From: Nipponacmea schrenckii
Lineage: Eukaryota > Mollusca > Gastropoda > Lottiidae
Assembly: GCA_030562195.1 (NCBI GenBank)
Contig: CM060201.1
Span: 33,462,067 to 33,526,066, forward strand
Direction of reading: 5' to 3'
Length of the DNA: 64,000 bases
The position numbers and the translations under genes were made by a program. This document shows positions 50,751 to 62,919 of the stretch, piece after piece. Under the pieces are notes generated by a model, which saw nothing but the letters and a program-made list of their open reading frames with translations, was not told the origin of the DNA and ran no database searches. The stretch's first letter is position 1; each line of letters begins with the position of its first letter.

Positions 50751-52867
50751 TCCTGGGAAAATTAATGTCACAGTAAAAATATTCTCTTCGAACTTGAAAA
50801 CATGTCATGATGAAATTATTGCCTTTTTTTCATGTGTTATTTCCGTTCCGAACGTCCCATAGCTCTATTGTGTCGATTTTATTTGTCTTTGCTGTTATCT
50901 TGTCCATCAACGATTTACATCTCCAACAATACCTTTAGTATCTTACAATAATAACTTAAAATTCAATTGTTTATTGCCATTGTTTCTATGGGCCTCGGGG
51001 AGACCAATCGGTGCAATGGAACAGTGAAAACATTTCTAATTAGTCAAATACACAAACCCCAAGATCTTTGGAGAAAAAATGAAATTATGTACATAGTTCA
51101 AATTACAACTTATATGTTGATTAACAATAATCAAAAATTCGGAGCCGACATAGAGAAGAAAAGGACGTGTTGAAAGTATCCACAATCAATGAAAAAAAAA
51201 GATTATATGGTAACGAACCTTCTTTGTTTGACGGTTGAACTTGTCAAAATACAGATCGTAAGCGATTGAAGAAGGTCCTGCAGATCTTTTATTTTTATTT
51301 GGCAAAATATAGTTTGATTTAGTTCTGTGGTATCAGACCTTTTCAGATCAAAATATCACAAGAAAATTTTCTTTCATAATCCGAATTGTAGAAAAGGCTT
51401 ATCCAGAAGTTGAAATACAATTATGCAATACCGCGTATGTTCAAATTGTTTTTAAAGTCGTTATGGGGTAAATTTACTGCTTCTAGAGTTAAAGAGGAGT
51501 TTATAAAAATAATTAGATTGACTTTACTGACACGGAAAACAACTTATCGTAAAAACTAGATCGAGGCTTACTTTGGATTAATCTAATCCCTTTTAATACT
51601 ACATGTGAAGACTCAATCATCAAGTCGTTCGATAAACATGAAAGATAAGGACGTAATAACAGTAGTCTTGGTTAAGAAGACAATGGCGTCAAATTATCCA
51701 GTACCTATAAAAGAGTGTGTTTTAAGAGCCTGTGTATTTACGAGCTGTAAATTGGTTGTCGTAATTCTTCTATTGATTTCCCACACTGATTCAGCTGAGC
51801 TGAACATCTTCAACTTGATCTATCACTGATTTGAATAAACCAATCATAACGCTTTATTAAACAACCGAGCCAACCGATAGTCGTCTACCAACCAATCAAA
51901 TCGCACTATTAGTTAACTAAGTCAAGCAAATTATTAAGTAATATTTTAAATTGAAATAAGGTGTTACAACAAAAACTATCTTGTCATCAACGGAATTGAA
52001 AATTTTGATTTAAAAGGACAGTTTCCGGTTGACAAGATCCACAAGTTGATCCGAGAGTCGATAGACGAAAATGAAATTCTGTGTTTATGACAAGTATCTA
52101 TTGACAGTTTTTATTTCCAAGGAAAGTTTTCATTTACAACAGATGTTTTTTTGATACCCGTGGCGATCGACAATTGCATATTACTCACGAATTGCATGAT
52201 ATACTCTTAAAACTTTTTTTGCACTTGATTGAAAAAAAAAGGAAACACATCATTTAAATTTTGAAATTTCGAGTATTTCGATTTAAAGAATTTCCGGTGT
52301 GAAAATTATAGTTATATTGGATCTTTGTAAATTTACTCTTGCAAAATGCCATACGATATCTGATTGAAAAACTAAAAATAAAAGTACATCATATACCTTC
52401 TATGTTGGCTTGAATATAAGAGTTTTTTCTAATATGTATAAATTAAAGTTAAAACTAAATATCGTGGTAACTACAAAAAAATAAAAAAAGGAATATCAGT
52501 TTTCGAAAATCTTAAAAGCAAACGAAGCACATAAAAACAATGAATACTCTATATATTGACAATTCATGAAAAAACTAAGAATGATTTAAAATATTGTGAA
52601 GGAAGAAATCGAATGGAGTATTTTCGTTTCTATTTAAGTTTTAGCTGATAAACAGGGTATTATGTGTTAGAGATATTCTACTATACATGCACTTGCCTAA
52701 GCCAAAATCAAGCAGTGTGCAATGAGGGGTGTTTTTTATAGGACTGCAACATTAACATAATACCTTTTTCGATTTCCTACAGTCTGATGGTACTTAACGT
52801 GTACATTCTGTAGCACATGAGACTTTTGTTAATTGATTAATAATAACTTGAAATTTTTTCTATGTGA

Positions 52868-52985
52868 ACCATCATCACTGACATTCCAAATGCCTATGAC
52901 ATCACTAACATTACTGACATCACTAACGCTACTGATTTGAACGACATAACTAACGTCACTGACACCACTTACATCACTGACAGGC
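52868..52985. repeat. Degenerate 9-bp simple repeat
   Basis: Variants of ACATCACTG and ACATCACTA in tandem for about 118 bases, with point changes. Confidence 0.7.
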
Positions 52986-53230
52986 GTTTAAAATTCTTAG
53001 AGAATTGGTAGTAAAGTAAAGTTATTGAATCACGAAGTCTGATATATAAAGTGTGATTATATTACCCCTGGACAGACCAGTTTACTGAATAGGGTACTGG
53101 ACAGGTCAGAATATCATCGCTTGACCCAATTAAATAACGCCCTAGATAAATCTATTCCAGAGGAATTACTGGAACATTGATATACATGAAACACTAATAA
53201 CATTTAACGCCTAAGCACGTAGCGTATCTG

Positions 53231-53310
53231 AAGGGAGGGTAATATTAGGGGCAGGGAAGGTGGTTTATGGGGAAGGGATAGGGGTATAGTGCAATGGGGA
53301 GGGAGCATGT
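53231..53310 (+). other. G-rich block able to form a G-quadruplex
   Basis: At least eight runs of three or four G separated by short spacers. It lies about 620 bases before the first coding exon of the peptide gene, on the coding strand. Confidence 0.45.
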
Positions 53311-53931
53311 AAAAGTTAGGCTTGCTAGGCTTTAAGGGCTTTTTAAGATTTAGAGTTTTTGAAAACACACACCATGTGATATGAAAGTACATACGTCCTC
53401 TATCTTTGATGTCACATGCGATTAAATCCATACTATTAAAGAGAAATGCCATGGTGTATCATGGTGTATCTTATATTATTCATCTTGCACATAGAAGAAA
53501 CCATCATTATACAGTAGAAGTAGAGTGTTAGATGAGTTACAAGACTTTTAAGCAAATCTCTAGTCAGACTTGATAGTTCCCAGGGGCAATGAGGTGCGGT
53601 CTTAGTTAAAATAAAGAAATTGGTCGTCTCTCCGCTAGTTTCGGGCCCGTATTTAAGTGTTAGTATCTTGTTAGGTATATTTGACGTTTATTTTACCTTT
53701 CGGTATATGTATGAAAAGTGGATCGACATTGACAATCATATATATCTGGTCTTTCACCTTGTTATTATTACAACTTGACTTTCAAACAAGAATAGGTTGA
53801 ATACAAGTTACTTCATTCAAACCCTATAAAAATGAAATGAATTCCTGATGATGACAGGTAATCGGATATGCTTTTTCTATCTTAATCTGAAATCTATTAT
53901 CTATTTTCAGACCAAGAAAACCAAAAGTAGA

Positions 53932-54017
53932 ATGATCAGTTTGACACCGCTGTATGTTATCGTTTCATTATGTTTATTGTATTTAACCACCTCTGTTTAT
54001 TGCCGTACAGATTTCAG
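53932..54017 (+). CDS. Calcitonin-type prepropeptide, first coding exon (signal peptide)
   Basis: The exon follows a clear acceptor (CTATTTTCAG at 53901-53910), has 21 bases of leader, then ATG. It encodes residues 1-28 and the first two bases of codon 29. Residues 1-24 are a typical signal peptide: short polar start, hydrophobic core (about 7-18), small and polar residues before a cut near Tyr23-Cys24. The donor is AG|GTAAGT at 54018, phase 2. The reading continues in frame into the exon at 57360, with the split codon becoming Arg. It is too short to stand out as an open frame and was found from the secretory start plus splice signals. The leader acceptor implies at least one upstream non-coding exon. 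Confidence 0.75.
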
Positions 54018-57000
54018 GTAAGTTAGTGTTTTTCTTTTGTTACTTTTCCAAACCTTGTTCAAAGGCTATGAGGGGTGATGGGGGAAGCCCAGAATCCCCC
54101 TTTTGGGATTGGGAGTTGCCTCTTTTTAATATATGTAAAAATATTGGAAGAATACTGAAGGATTTAAGATTTGTATCAAAACAATTGTTTAGTCTTCACT
54201 AGAAAGGATTCGACAATAATTTGGCAAGAAGACCCTTCCACACCGAAACTCTGCAACCACCACTGCCCACTGCCCAGTTTTATTGTCTGGTAAATAATCA
54301 ATTTATTTCAAAGGAAAAATCTTCTGAAAAATAACACTCAATTACCATATGACTTATTAATTAAATGAGTGAAGTTTTAGGCCCATCCTTTCACCACTAA
54401 ATCGGGCTAATTCAGATGAGTGAACACCATGAATGTGCAAGCAGGAAAACCGAATTTGCATACACTTTTTCGATCAAAAACTAGATTACTATGTATAACA
54501 AGAATAGAACAGATCCACGAACACTTTTTTTTTCTTGTATCTTCTTCTGTATGACAGTGTATGGATACTCCCGCTCCCTATACCGCACTGGCCAAAGTAC
54601 TTCGCTTATTCCCTCTTAAGCCTTTACGTGTGTCGCGACATCGTTGCTCCTCGCATCTCTATTCGTGATGTATGTTGGTCCAGACTCTTTTCTTGGGAAC
54701 GATATCCCACATCCTCCCTCGATAAAAACACCACTGGACCAAGAATACTTTTATCTAGACAGTACAGAATGAAAATTAAAGTGAAAATCTGGCCGTGTAA
54801 AGGTTAAAGGGATATGAAATTGGTATAATGATATAAAAAATGAGAATGACGTCTGAGTACGTCCTGATTAACTTGGTGAATTAACTAGGATAATGTAATA
54901 GACCGTTTAATTATTATAATACTATTACATTGTCTTTATTTCTGTAGGTCACGGGATAAAGGGAGATATAGAACTATGATAGTCTAGTATGACTATTTCT
55001 GGGTCAATCGCTTTTATCGAGTCACAATCACGGTAACGATGGTTATTTCAATGGTAGCTCTTTGTAATCGTGGCATATTCTTCTAGATTGTTTGACTTGA
55101 TGACTTTGACTTCTTTAGATCAATGGTGGCTCTTTGCTATAGTAGCACAATCTGCTGTCGAGTTGCTCACGTTCATGTAAATCAATAGTTGCTGATTGTT
55201 GATAGCACAATCTGTTAGCTTGTTGGTCACGTTCATGTAAATCAATGGTTGCTCATTGTTATCTTGGTACAATCTGCTGATAGGACAGTATGTAATGGTA
55301 GCTTATTGTTTCCGTGTCATTGCGATAGAGTAATGGTGGCTCATTGCTACTGTATGATAGCTTATCTCATTGGTAGTTCACTACTATCGTGCTACATGTA
55401 TGGGGGTATCACTGCTGACGCGTCACTTTCTACTAGATGATAGGCGAGTATGTAATGGTGGCTAATTTGCTGACTAGCTTCATACGATAGATTAATGGTG
55501 GCTCGTTGCTACTGTGTCACAAAATCCTAGCTTGTTGTACAACACAGCTTATATCAATGGTGGATCACTGCTAACATGCCATTTTCTACTAGTTGATAGG
55601 ACAGTATGTAATGGTAGTTAATTGTTACAGTGTCACATTTTGAGGACTAGTTACACACGATAGAGTAATGGTGACTAGTTGCTGTTGTATCAAAGGCTCC
55701 TAGTTTGTTGGACAAGACAATTTATATGGTGCTTCACTACCATCGTGTCATGTCACATTAATGGTGGATCACTGCTTACACGTCACTTTCTGCTAGCCGA
55801 TAGGACAGTATGTAATGGTGGCTAAATGTTACCGTAATACACTTTCCTAGATAGTTGTTCAGATTAGTTCAGAAAGTGATGTTCATATATCCGTTATCGT
55901 ATAATATTATAGAAGTCAGGATGACGCGACATGGTCGTATGAATTACGTGATGTCTGATAAAAATTCTTTGAAAATGCGGAATTTCCAACCCAGAATTTA
56001 TAAGAGTTATGTAATATCGCAGACATTCCATTCATTGCTTCAGATTAAACTATGAAAGAGACACACCATTTGAAATCGAGTTAATTTGTCATATCGACAC
56101 ATCACTTTGACAGAATATATTCCATTTGGTTTGAAAGTCCATTTATCTATGGACAAATGATAGGCTTGGTTTTATAGACAAATTGTTGTTTGAAATGGAC
56201 AATATTTGGCTATAGATCTTCCTCTCTCAATGACGACCCGACAAATAAACCAGTTGTTTCTTTTCTGACCACAGATTTACTTAATTTCAAATCCATTCTG
56301 TAAATACGGCCTTCTACCCCATTCAGACATTTCCAGAAAATTGGTAATCTAAAATTAATTACGGCGTCTGCAAGAATCTGGTGAATCGAAACATTATTAG
56401 TTTCGTTTATTCTACCAATAAAACTGCCTACAATTGATAGCCTTGTATTTCCAGATAATATGACATTTCTATTGATTCATTGACTGGAGCGACAAAGACT
56501 ACACTTTAGTTTAAGACGTTGTAATATTATAACGTTATGGTCGGCCATGTTAAATGACGTCATTATTGTTAAACGATTGCCATCCTGGGAAATTTTGATC
56601 GGGTTATTTGGTTTTATTTGGTTTTTAAGAAGGTTGGCTATTAAGGAATCAATGTTTGGAAAACTCTTACCGTATTTGTTAATATAGAACCATACTGTAA
56701 ATTTTGATATGGTAACTCTATAGGTATCATCTCATGGCTGAAAAACTGCCTCATAAGCTCAGGTGCCTTGAGGTCAGAAGATAGACCCCCCCCCCCGTTA
56801 AACTATAATAACACATCTATTGCAACCCCTTACAAAGGAATGACATGACGTTTTTCCCAAAAATAAAACTAGTAAACTTTTATGTAGACCCTTGAAAAAA
56901 AGGTACACGTCTTTGAAATGATGTATTATATTCAAAATCCAAAAAATAGATGCAATATCTTATATTTCCATGATAGTTCTTTTAATAGACTTTGCTACTG

Positions 57001-57094
57001 GTAAAGCATGTGTTCAACACATAATTACAAGACTAATTGATGGGTCACATCGGAGGTTAGGCAAGAATGAAAGAAAGAAAAAAGTTTAACATCC
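54018..57094 (+). other. First coding-region intron of the peptide gene
   Basis: Apart from the tandem repeat at 55040-55850, no exon or mobile element was recognised in this part of the intron, including the frame at 54535-54807. Confidence 0.5.
55040..55850. repeat. Degenerate tandem repeat, about 160 bp higher-order unit
   Basis: GATAGGACAGTATGTAATGG or close variants occur at about 55276, 55436, 55595 and 55798. Within each unit, shorter blocks of the form TAATGGTGGCTCATTGCTAC and TGTTACYGTGTCAC repeat. Intronic, non-coding. Confidence 0.75.
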
Positions 57095-57300
57095 TAGGTT
57101 CACAGTTAAGGATCCTTTCTACCAGCTGGTCCTTGACCAAAAATCTTGGCATCTTTCCTGGAATATCTGTACCCATTTATAGCTGGGTCGACTGGAATTA
57201 TGAGTGAAGATGACTTATTCAAGGTCATCGGACTTTCACACACTGATCGAGATAGGGGTCAAACCGACAGTGCCATAGAACCTCACAGGTATTGTTCGCT
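57095..57300 (-). mobile_element. SINE (family B), antisense copy in intron 2 of the peptide gene
   Basis: Reverse complement of the family-B body: ACCAGCTGGTCCTTGACC, CTGGGTCGACTGGAATTATG and CTTATTCAAGGTCATCGG are visible on the plus strand. It ends about 60 bases before the 57360 acceptor, so it nearly touches the exon. Confidence 0.6.
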
Positions 57301-57359
57301 TCCAAAATATTGCAATTCCGCTAGAATTAGTTTTATGTATACTTTGATTTCTATTACAG

Positions 57360-57452
57360 ATTTCTAATGAAAAGAGACACGAGAAATAACATTAACTCTG
57401 ACAGTTTACAAGAAACTTTAAAGAACCTGGACGATGAATATCAGCGTTTACA
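57360..57452 (+). CDS. Calcitonin-type prepropeptide, second coding exon (spacer)
   Basis: A 93-base exon bounded by acceptor CTATTACAG (ending 57359) and donor CA|GTAAGT (57453), phase 2 at both ends. It carries prepropeptide residues 29-60: a Lys33-Arg34 dibasic site, then an acidic, helix-prone spacer with no cysteine. Such a spacer is usual between the signal peptide and the mature peptide in calcitonin-family precursors. It can be skipped or included without changing frame. The exon lies just past an antisense SINE (about 57095-57300) in the intron. Confidence 0.75.
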
Positions 57453-58697
57453 GTAAGTATCAATTACAATCAATGTCGATATTGAACTAAAAAGGCATTT
57501 CCTTTGACAATTTAAAGTTAGATAATCACCAGTGATCATTACTCCTCGTTTTAACTTAAGCCCTCTCAATAATACTAGAAAACAATTTAGGGTATGCTTT
57601 AGTTTCCAAGGTATTGAAGAGTGAACTTACAATTGTCCCGACAATTGCTCGTTTGTTGAGATATTTGTATTTTTTTGAATAACAATAATGAAATAAGGGG
57701 CGCAACTTGTACCTTCAAGACTTCGTCAGTTCATGAGCTAGTAACATAGACCTATAATTTGACTCCGATATTCAATAATTCATTACACAATGTTTTTTTG
57801 TAGAGAACATATTGTGCCTGCAACACACAATCTAATTACCAATTTAGAACCTAACAATTTTAAACACATAGCTCAATCACAATTTGCCTAATAGTGTACA
57901 CTAGATTTAAACAACGTGAAATTTATGATGCATTAATTCTTGGAAAGAGAATATTTCCGGCAAAGGGGTGCAACACGTTCTTACAACCTACCGGCGACCA
58001 TAGAGCTAGACTGTTAATTTGATAAGATTTTCTGAAGTCAAAATCGATATTGATATATGCACCTGGATTTTTATAAATAGTGATTCCAGGGTTTTAATTA
58101 AAATATTTTATCAGATATTTAATCCCACAAGAACAATAGGATGATGTCATTAGAGGTTTTATAATAAACAACAATCAAAACCTCTCAAGATTAACAAATC
58201 TATGAGCGGGATTACTGCCATAAGTCACTTCTTGTAAGAAATGTATCTCATGTAATGTAGTCTTCCTATGTAAAAGTGAAATATTTTATGTAGAAATCGT
58301 TCACGACTGTTACGTACTGATTGCAAAAACCTACACAAACCCCAAGACAAACACCATATGTCTTAGGACTAATTTCAATTGTCAATTAACTAAAATTAAA
58401 TGTTTTATGTCTGAAAAAAATATTTTATGTTTCAAAACAAAAAGGTAAAAGAAATAAATTCGAAATGTACATTGACAAACTACAATTGTTCCATCTTCAA
58501 ACATATTTGAGATATACTAAAATACTTGTCATAAGTGGCTTCATATTTTACATGTGACATTTGCCATTTCACAAATTAATTTGATATAAAAATGAGATGC
58601 CATTTCGCGAGAAGAATTCGCAAATACTGGTACGGTGAGGTTATCTCAACAGACAGTCAAAGCTGACATTTAATAGTCGGTATATATAATACACAGA

Positions 58698-58904
58698 AAG
58701 TCCTTATGGATTGTAACTATTGTTTTTTTACATATCAATAAGTATTCTCTTATCGTTATCAAGCAGCAACCTATACATAATGAAATTAACAGCTGAACAC
58801 AAATTATATACTACAGTGAAAAAACGAATAAATGATAACGATAAGAGAATACTTATTGTAACGTAGCTGTATAAATAAACAATAGTTGCAATCCACAAAG
58901 ACTT
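58698..58904. repeat. Foldback inverted repeat in intron 2
   Basis: Left arm 58698-58760, right arm 58834-58904. The inner part AATAAGTATTCTCTTATCGT with its last bases pairs without mismatch over 24 bases; the outer part pairs less well. The spacer is about 73 bases. The minus-strand frame 58728-58940 is an artefact. Confidence 0.8.
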
Positions 58905-59854
58905 CCTCTTTGTGATAGATAATACCATATAGATATACAATTTAATAATGTTGGTGTACCTTATTAGAATTATCCTAATTTTCTCTTTTACATTTCACTA
59001 GACCATTTCTCGTTCATTATGTCAGAACAGAATCTTCGCTCAAACAATACTTTTCGATCTTATACAAGATCTTGATGTTTCGGTTCAAGGTAATAATTCT
59101 AAGTATTCACACATAGATCAGAAATTATAAACCTGTTGGTATTTATGTTTTTTGGGTATTGATGAGGCGTTTGGTGACCTAGGATACAAGTTTTGGACAG
59201 TTACGTGTATAATCTAAATCAAGATATTTTACGACATGAACAAAATTACAGGTTAAAACTTAAGAGAAAAACACGGATTTATATGAGGAAGTAATGTAAT
59301 ACGATAATCGAGCAATGTTCCTTGTAAGGGCGATAGAAGGAAAATGGTTGGGGTGTTTATGGTAATACCCAGGAGGGAGGAGGAACTTAGTACCCAAGGG
59401 TGGGAAGCCTGAGGCATAAAGTGTTCGAGGTAGAAGAATGTAACCTCAAAACCCACACCCGTGATATTGATTTAAGGTTATCGGTACTTGCTAACGATTG
59501 GGGGCTTGAGAGTCACGAAGTTTCGGATAAAGTACACATTTCGGTCTAATTAGTGAAAATGTTTACCATAGAAATGTGTTGAAACTGGTCAGGTGGCTAT
59601 TATGTCAATGGAAAACTTTAAGATATTCTGAATATTGTATTTGAAGGATGTTTAGATTTGTCAATACACAATGGAATACGCCGGCGGTTAATTCACAAGA
59701 GAAAAGGTATAAAAACACAAATCGTGCTGAAGATGGTCCTTGTGTCGGTGAATATTGTTCCATAGTTTTTAAACACGTCCGAACTATCACATACTTCTAC
59801 CGTAATTTATTACAATGGTTAAATATTTGATATCAATATGTTACATTTACAACA

Positions 59855-59920
59855 ATATTGTATTGCAGTAAAGGTATAAGACGAAGTTGCTAATAGCTTG
59901 ATATTGTGAAGATGTTGATC
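59855..59920 (+). repeat. Single arm unit of the CTTGACATTGTG element
   Basis: TATTGCAGTAAAGGTATAAG and AGCTTGATATTGTGAAGATG: one right-arm unit without a visible left arm. Confidence 0.6.
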
Positions 59921-60239
59921 CTAATGGCAGTTAGTAGGACGTATAAAGTTTGGCTGTAGTACAGTCAGGAACAGCTACAATAAAAATAAGAACATGAACA
60001 AACGAAACAGCATCAGCGTTACAAGTTGTTCTCATCTGTATGAATGTCCTTGTACTTATTGATTGTGGTCTGTAACCCTAGAGTGCATTTTTGTTTTATT
60101 CCATCTGACATATCTCGTATATGGCATATGACTTTATTTCTGAAAGAAAGGTGATAAATAGCTGTAATCAACTAGTAAAATAAATATTTCATTGACTGTA
60201 TTATTGCTTCGACAATTACAACTATCTTAACTATGTTTC

Positions 60240-60545
60240 CACTTAGAATTGTGAAGTAAAAGCCAGCTTTATGGCCGAACACGCTGCGTTTCCACTAAGT
60301 TTATCTGGTTCCCGAACCACTTTAGTCTCGATCAAAAAAGTGGCACATTATTGACAGGTCGCGATGTACAAGACTACAGATGTTTTGTGTGAGACAGCGT
60401 AAAACTAGTACTTCAGTATTGCCGAACGAGAAATAGCCGGCCTTTTTGTGTTTCCACTTGTTTAATTTAACAAGTGGAAACACAGAAAAGCTAGCTTAAA
60501 GCCGGGTTTTTGCCGAGGTGAAAACACGGTTTGTTTCGTTGACAA
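60240..60545. mobile_element. Small inverted-repeat element (MITE-like), copy 2, in intron 2 of the peptide gene
   Basis: Shares GAAGTAAAAGCCAGCTTTAT, GAACACGCTGCGTTTCCACT and AGCTTAAAGCCGGGTTTTTG with copy 1. Inside, 60441-60489 is a near-perfect palindrome: TTTGTGTTTCCACTTG, a short centre, and CAAGTGGAAACACAGAAA. Confidence 0.6.
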
Positions 60546-62919
60546 TAACCCTTTAGATTGAATTCTTAATTTAACCATTACAACCATTTAGATTGACATA
60601 ATAACATAATACTCCGATTCATAACATAGTCTTTGCTACATTTATGGTATCATTGTTGCATTGGCCCTTTCTATACCCCGCAGATTGTTGCCTAATCAGT
60701 ATTTTAAATTTTTCATCAATGAACTATACTGACGTATTGGTTCTCGTCCTTCTGAAGCCCCAGTGACCAATTAACTAGTTTTGTGAAGGATAAGCGATGT
60801 CATTTCAACAGGTCTAAGATGTCTCTCTGAACTAATAAGACCATAGAGTATTTGATAATTTCTTTAAAATGCACATGAGAATTTCAATTTTTATTTCACA
60901 GCATTGCCTTTTTTCATGTGAAAGTTGTTGCACATATTAATCAATATTTGTGTAGAATTTTACTAGCCGATGTATTACCAAAGGGTTTTGGATTTCTGGT
61001 TTCGGTAATTCTTATTCATATCTTTCACCAAATGGTGTGTTTCCCTATTTCATTTCACTGTTTAGAGGTATTGTCTACCCCCGATTCAATCAGAGGTTTG
61101 TTAGTTCTGGGTAACTTTGAAAGATTATATGAAATGAAAGAGTTCATCAAGAAAAGATAAGTTAGCAAAGATAGATTTCATACAAATATAATTGATACCA
61201 AAATGTAATAGAGATATGAAATACAAACCCATTTATCTATAACATTTGAGATAAGTAAAGGTGCCATTCCAATAATCAGTTGTGTATGGTAGCAAAGACG
61301 AATATTGGTCATTAGTTTCGGACTTACTACAGAATTGCGTTATGCACTCTTGACCAATTTTATTATTCGCAATCATACACAACTGCAACACAACACTACG
61401 GTATTAGGACCTCTTTACAGTATATTCCAAAGAAGAAATTCCTTTGGTATGTGTACACATAAGCTTTCAATAAAAATTGAAAATAATCTGAGACAGACAA
61501 AATGTCAGTGAATGTAACAGAATCCAGGACGTAGTATGTAGGAATATAGGCAAATTATTATTGAACACGTTATGGGGCAAGTTTAATTATTATAAAAGAC
61601 AAGGTGTCATTGCTTACACTGACCATTTAACGTGCCGGGAACAATAAAATGTGAATTGTTACCAACTTAGCTAATACGACGTGTAATTATTCTCAGTAAA
61701 ATCTCTGTTCAGTTGAGACATTATTGAAATGTTACAGTCAGTTAGACTGATAGGTTAGACACACCATTGCCTTGACTTTCTGAAACATATCATAATATAA
61801 AGTACTTTACACTACCTACTAAGGCCCATTTATACAGAGCGCGAACGCGAACCCGAACTCGAACCCAAACCCGAACGCGACGTTCGCGGACGAATGATCA
61901 ATATGAAAACAGCGACTCTGTTTATACAACACAAACAAATTTTGCTCAACCAATCACAGCTCAGGATTTAATCCAGGTGACATTGACTGCAGATCATATA
62001 TTGCAACATACTCACTGTATCTGCAACGTGCATGAAGAGGCCTATACACAGACACCATACAGTACCCACCAAATGCTTTGCTCATCTTGTCTGAGGACAA
62101 AATGGAACAGATCATTCTGGCCGCGTCTGTAAAATTTCGTGTACTGACAAACGCCGGTTTCTACTCCTCCGTGTGACATACAAGTTTATTGCTAAAATGT
62201 CATCGGTATCTGATTCCTCCTCTGCCATTTTGGTAACTATGTATTTTAAAGGAAATGATAAAAAGTCGCCCGGTTTTCCGCGTGAAAAAAAAAAGTGCTG
62301 TGTTAGGACGACAATTTCTGACAAATAACGCGAGGAAATCCGCCTAGTTCGGATTCGGGTTCGAGCTCTGTATACATGGGCCTTTAGGATGACCAAATAT
62401 TAATTAAATTGAGTCAGTCATTGTTCATCAATGGACTTATCTAGTGTCAAAAGTATACTACAGAATCGCTTTATAATCCAATACATCATATAGTTAAGTA
62501 ACAATCCATTAAAATAAGTAATTTTGAAATATGCTTAGCATAGTTATATCAATAATTACTTTAAAAGATATATCGTGTTGTATAGAGATTCTATTCTTTA
62601 GTCATCGCACCTGGTAAGTCTTACTCTTATTGACCAAGTTTGACACATTAAATACTCTGTCTATTCTAAAAGGTAGAATCCCGTTCTTCCATAACACCTC
62701 TATCCCTTACTCCCTTCCTATTAAATTGCTTACCCTTTAAAATTTGGACAGAATCGTGAATGAGCAGCCCCATTGACCATTCTATGGCCCCTCTAGCCCC
62801 CTCATTTCATAAAACTGAAAAACGCTTCTATTCATGAGTTACTCAAATAATGGCCAATCTGATCTATTACGGGGTTTCTATGGTGTACTAAAGCAAATAT
62901 TTGTTTTGTGTATTTTCAG
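60546..62919 (+). other. Second coding-region intron of the peptide gene, last part
   Basis: Holds the MITE at 61819-62388. The frame 60918-61160 follows an acceptor-like TTTATTTCACAG (ending 60901) but has no convincing donor or family match, so it is not called an exon. Confidence 0.45.
61819..62388. mobile_element. MITE with long inverted ends of AAGGCCCATTTATACAGAGC type
   Basis: Left end 61821-61858 reads AAGGCCCATTTATACAGAGC and then GAACGCGAACCCGAA; the right end (62349-62386) is its inverted copy with a few mismatches. The ends carry short CGAACC-like repeats, far richer in GC than the surroundings. The interior has no transposase. The minus-strand frame at 62112-62396 falls inside it. 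No clear target duplication. Confidence 0.75.

Larger units (their letters stand above)
50751..53910. other. Gene-free stretch up to the first coding exon of the peptide gene
   Basis: Contains a degenerate 9-base simple repeat (52868-52985) and a G-rich block (53231-53310). Frames such as 51605-51829 lack recognised motifs. Confidence 0.4.
57453..60239 (+). other. Second coding-region intron of the peptide gene, first part
   Basis: Contains the inverted repeat at 58698-58904 and one arm unit at 59855-59920. No further exon is supportable. Confidence 0.45.

Noticed and set aside
51605..51829. 74-codon frame with a hydrophobic C-terminal part
   Set aside because: The hydrophobic stretch is not at the N-terminus, no splice sites fit, and no family is recognised.
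60918..61160. 80-codon frame ending in Lys-Lys-Arg within intron 2, after an acceptor-like site
   Set aside because: No convincing donor or peptide logic, and the neighbouring exons already join in frame without it.
62112..62396. 94-codon minus-strand frame
   Set aside because: Lies inside the inverted-repeat element at 61819-62388 and its N-terminal-like residues come from the terminus repeats.
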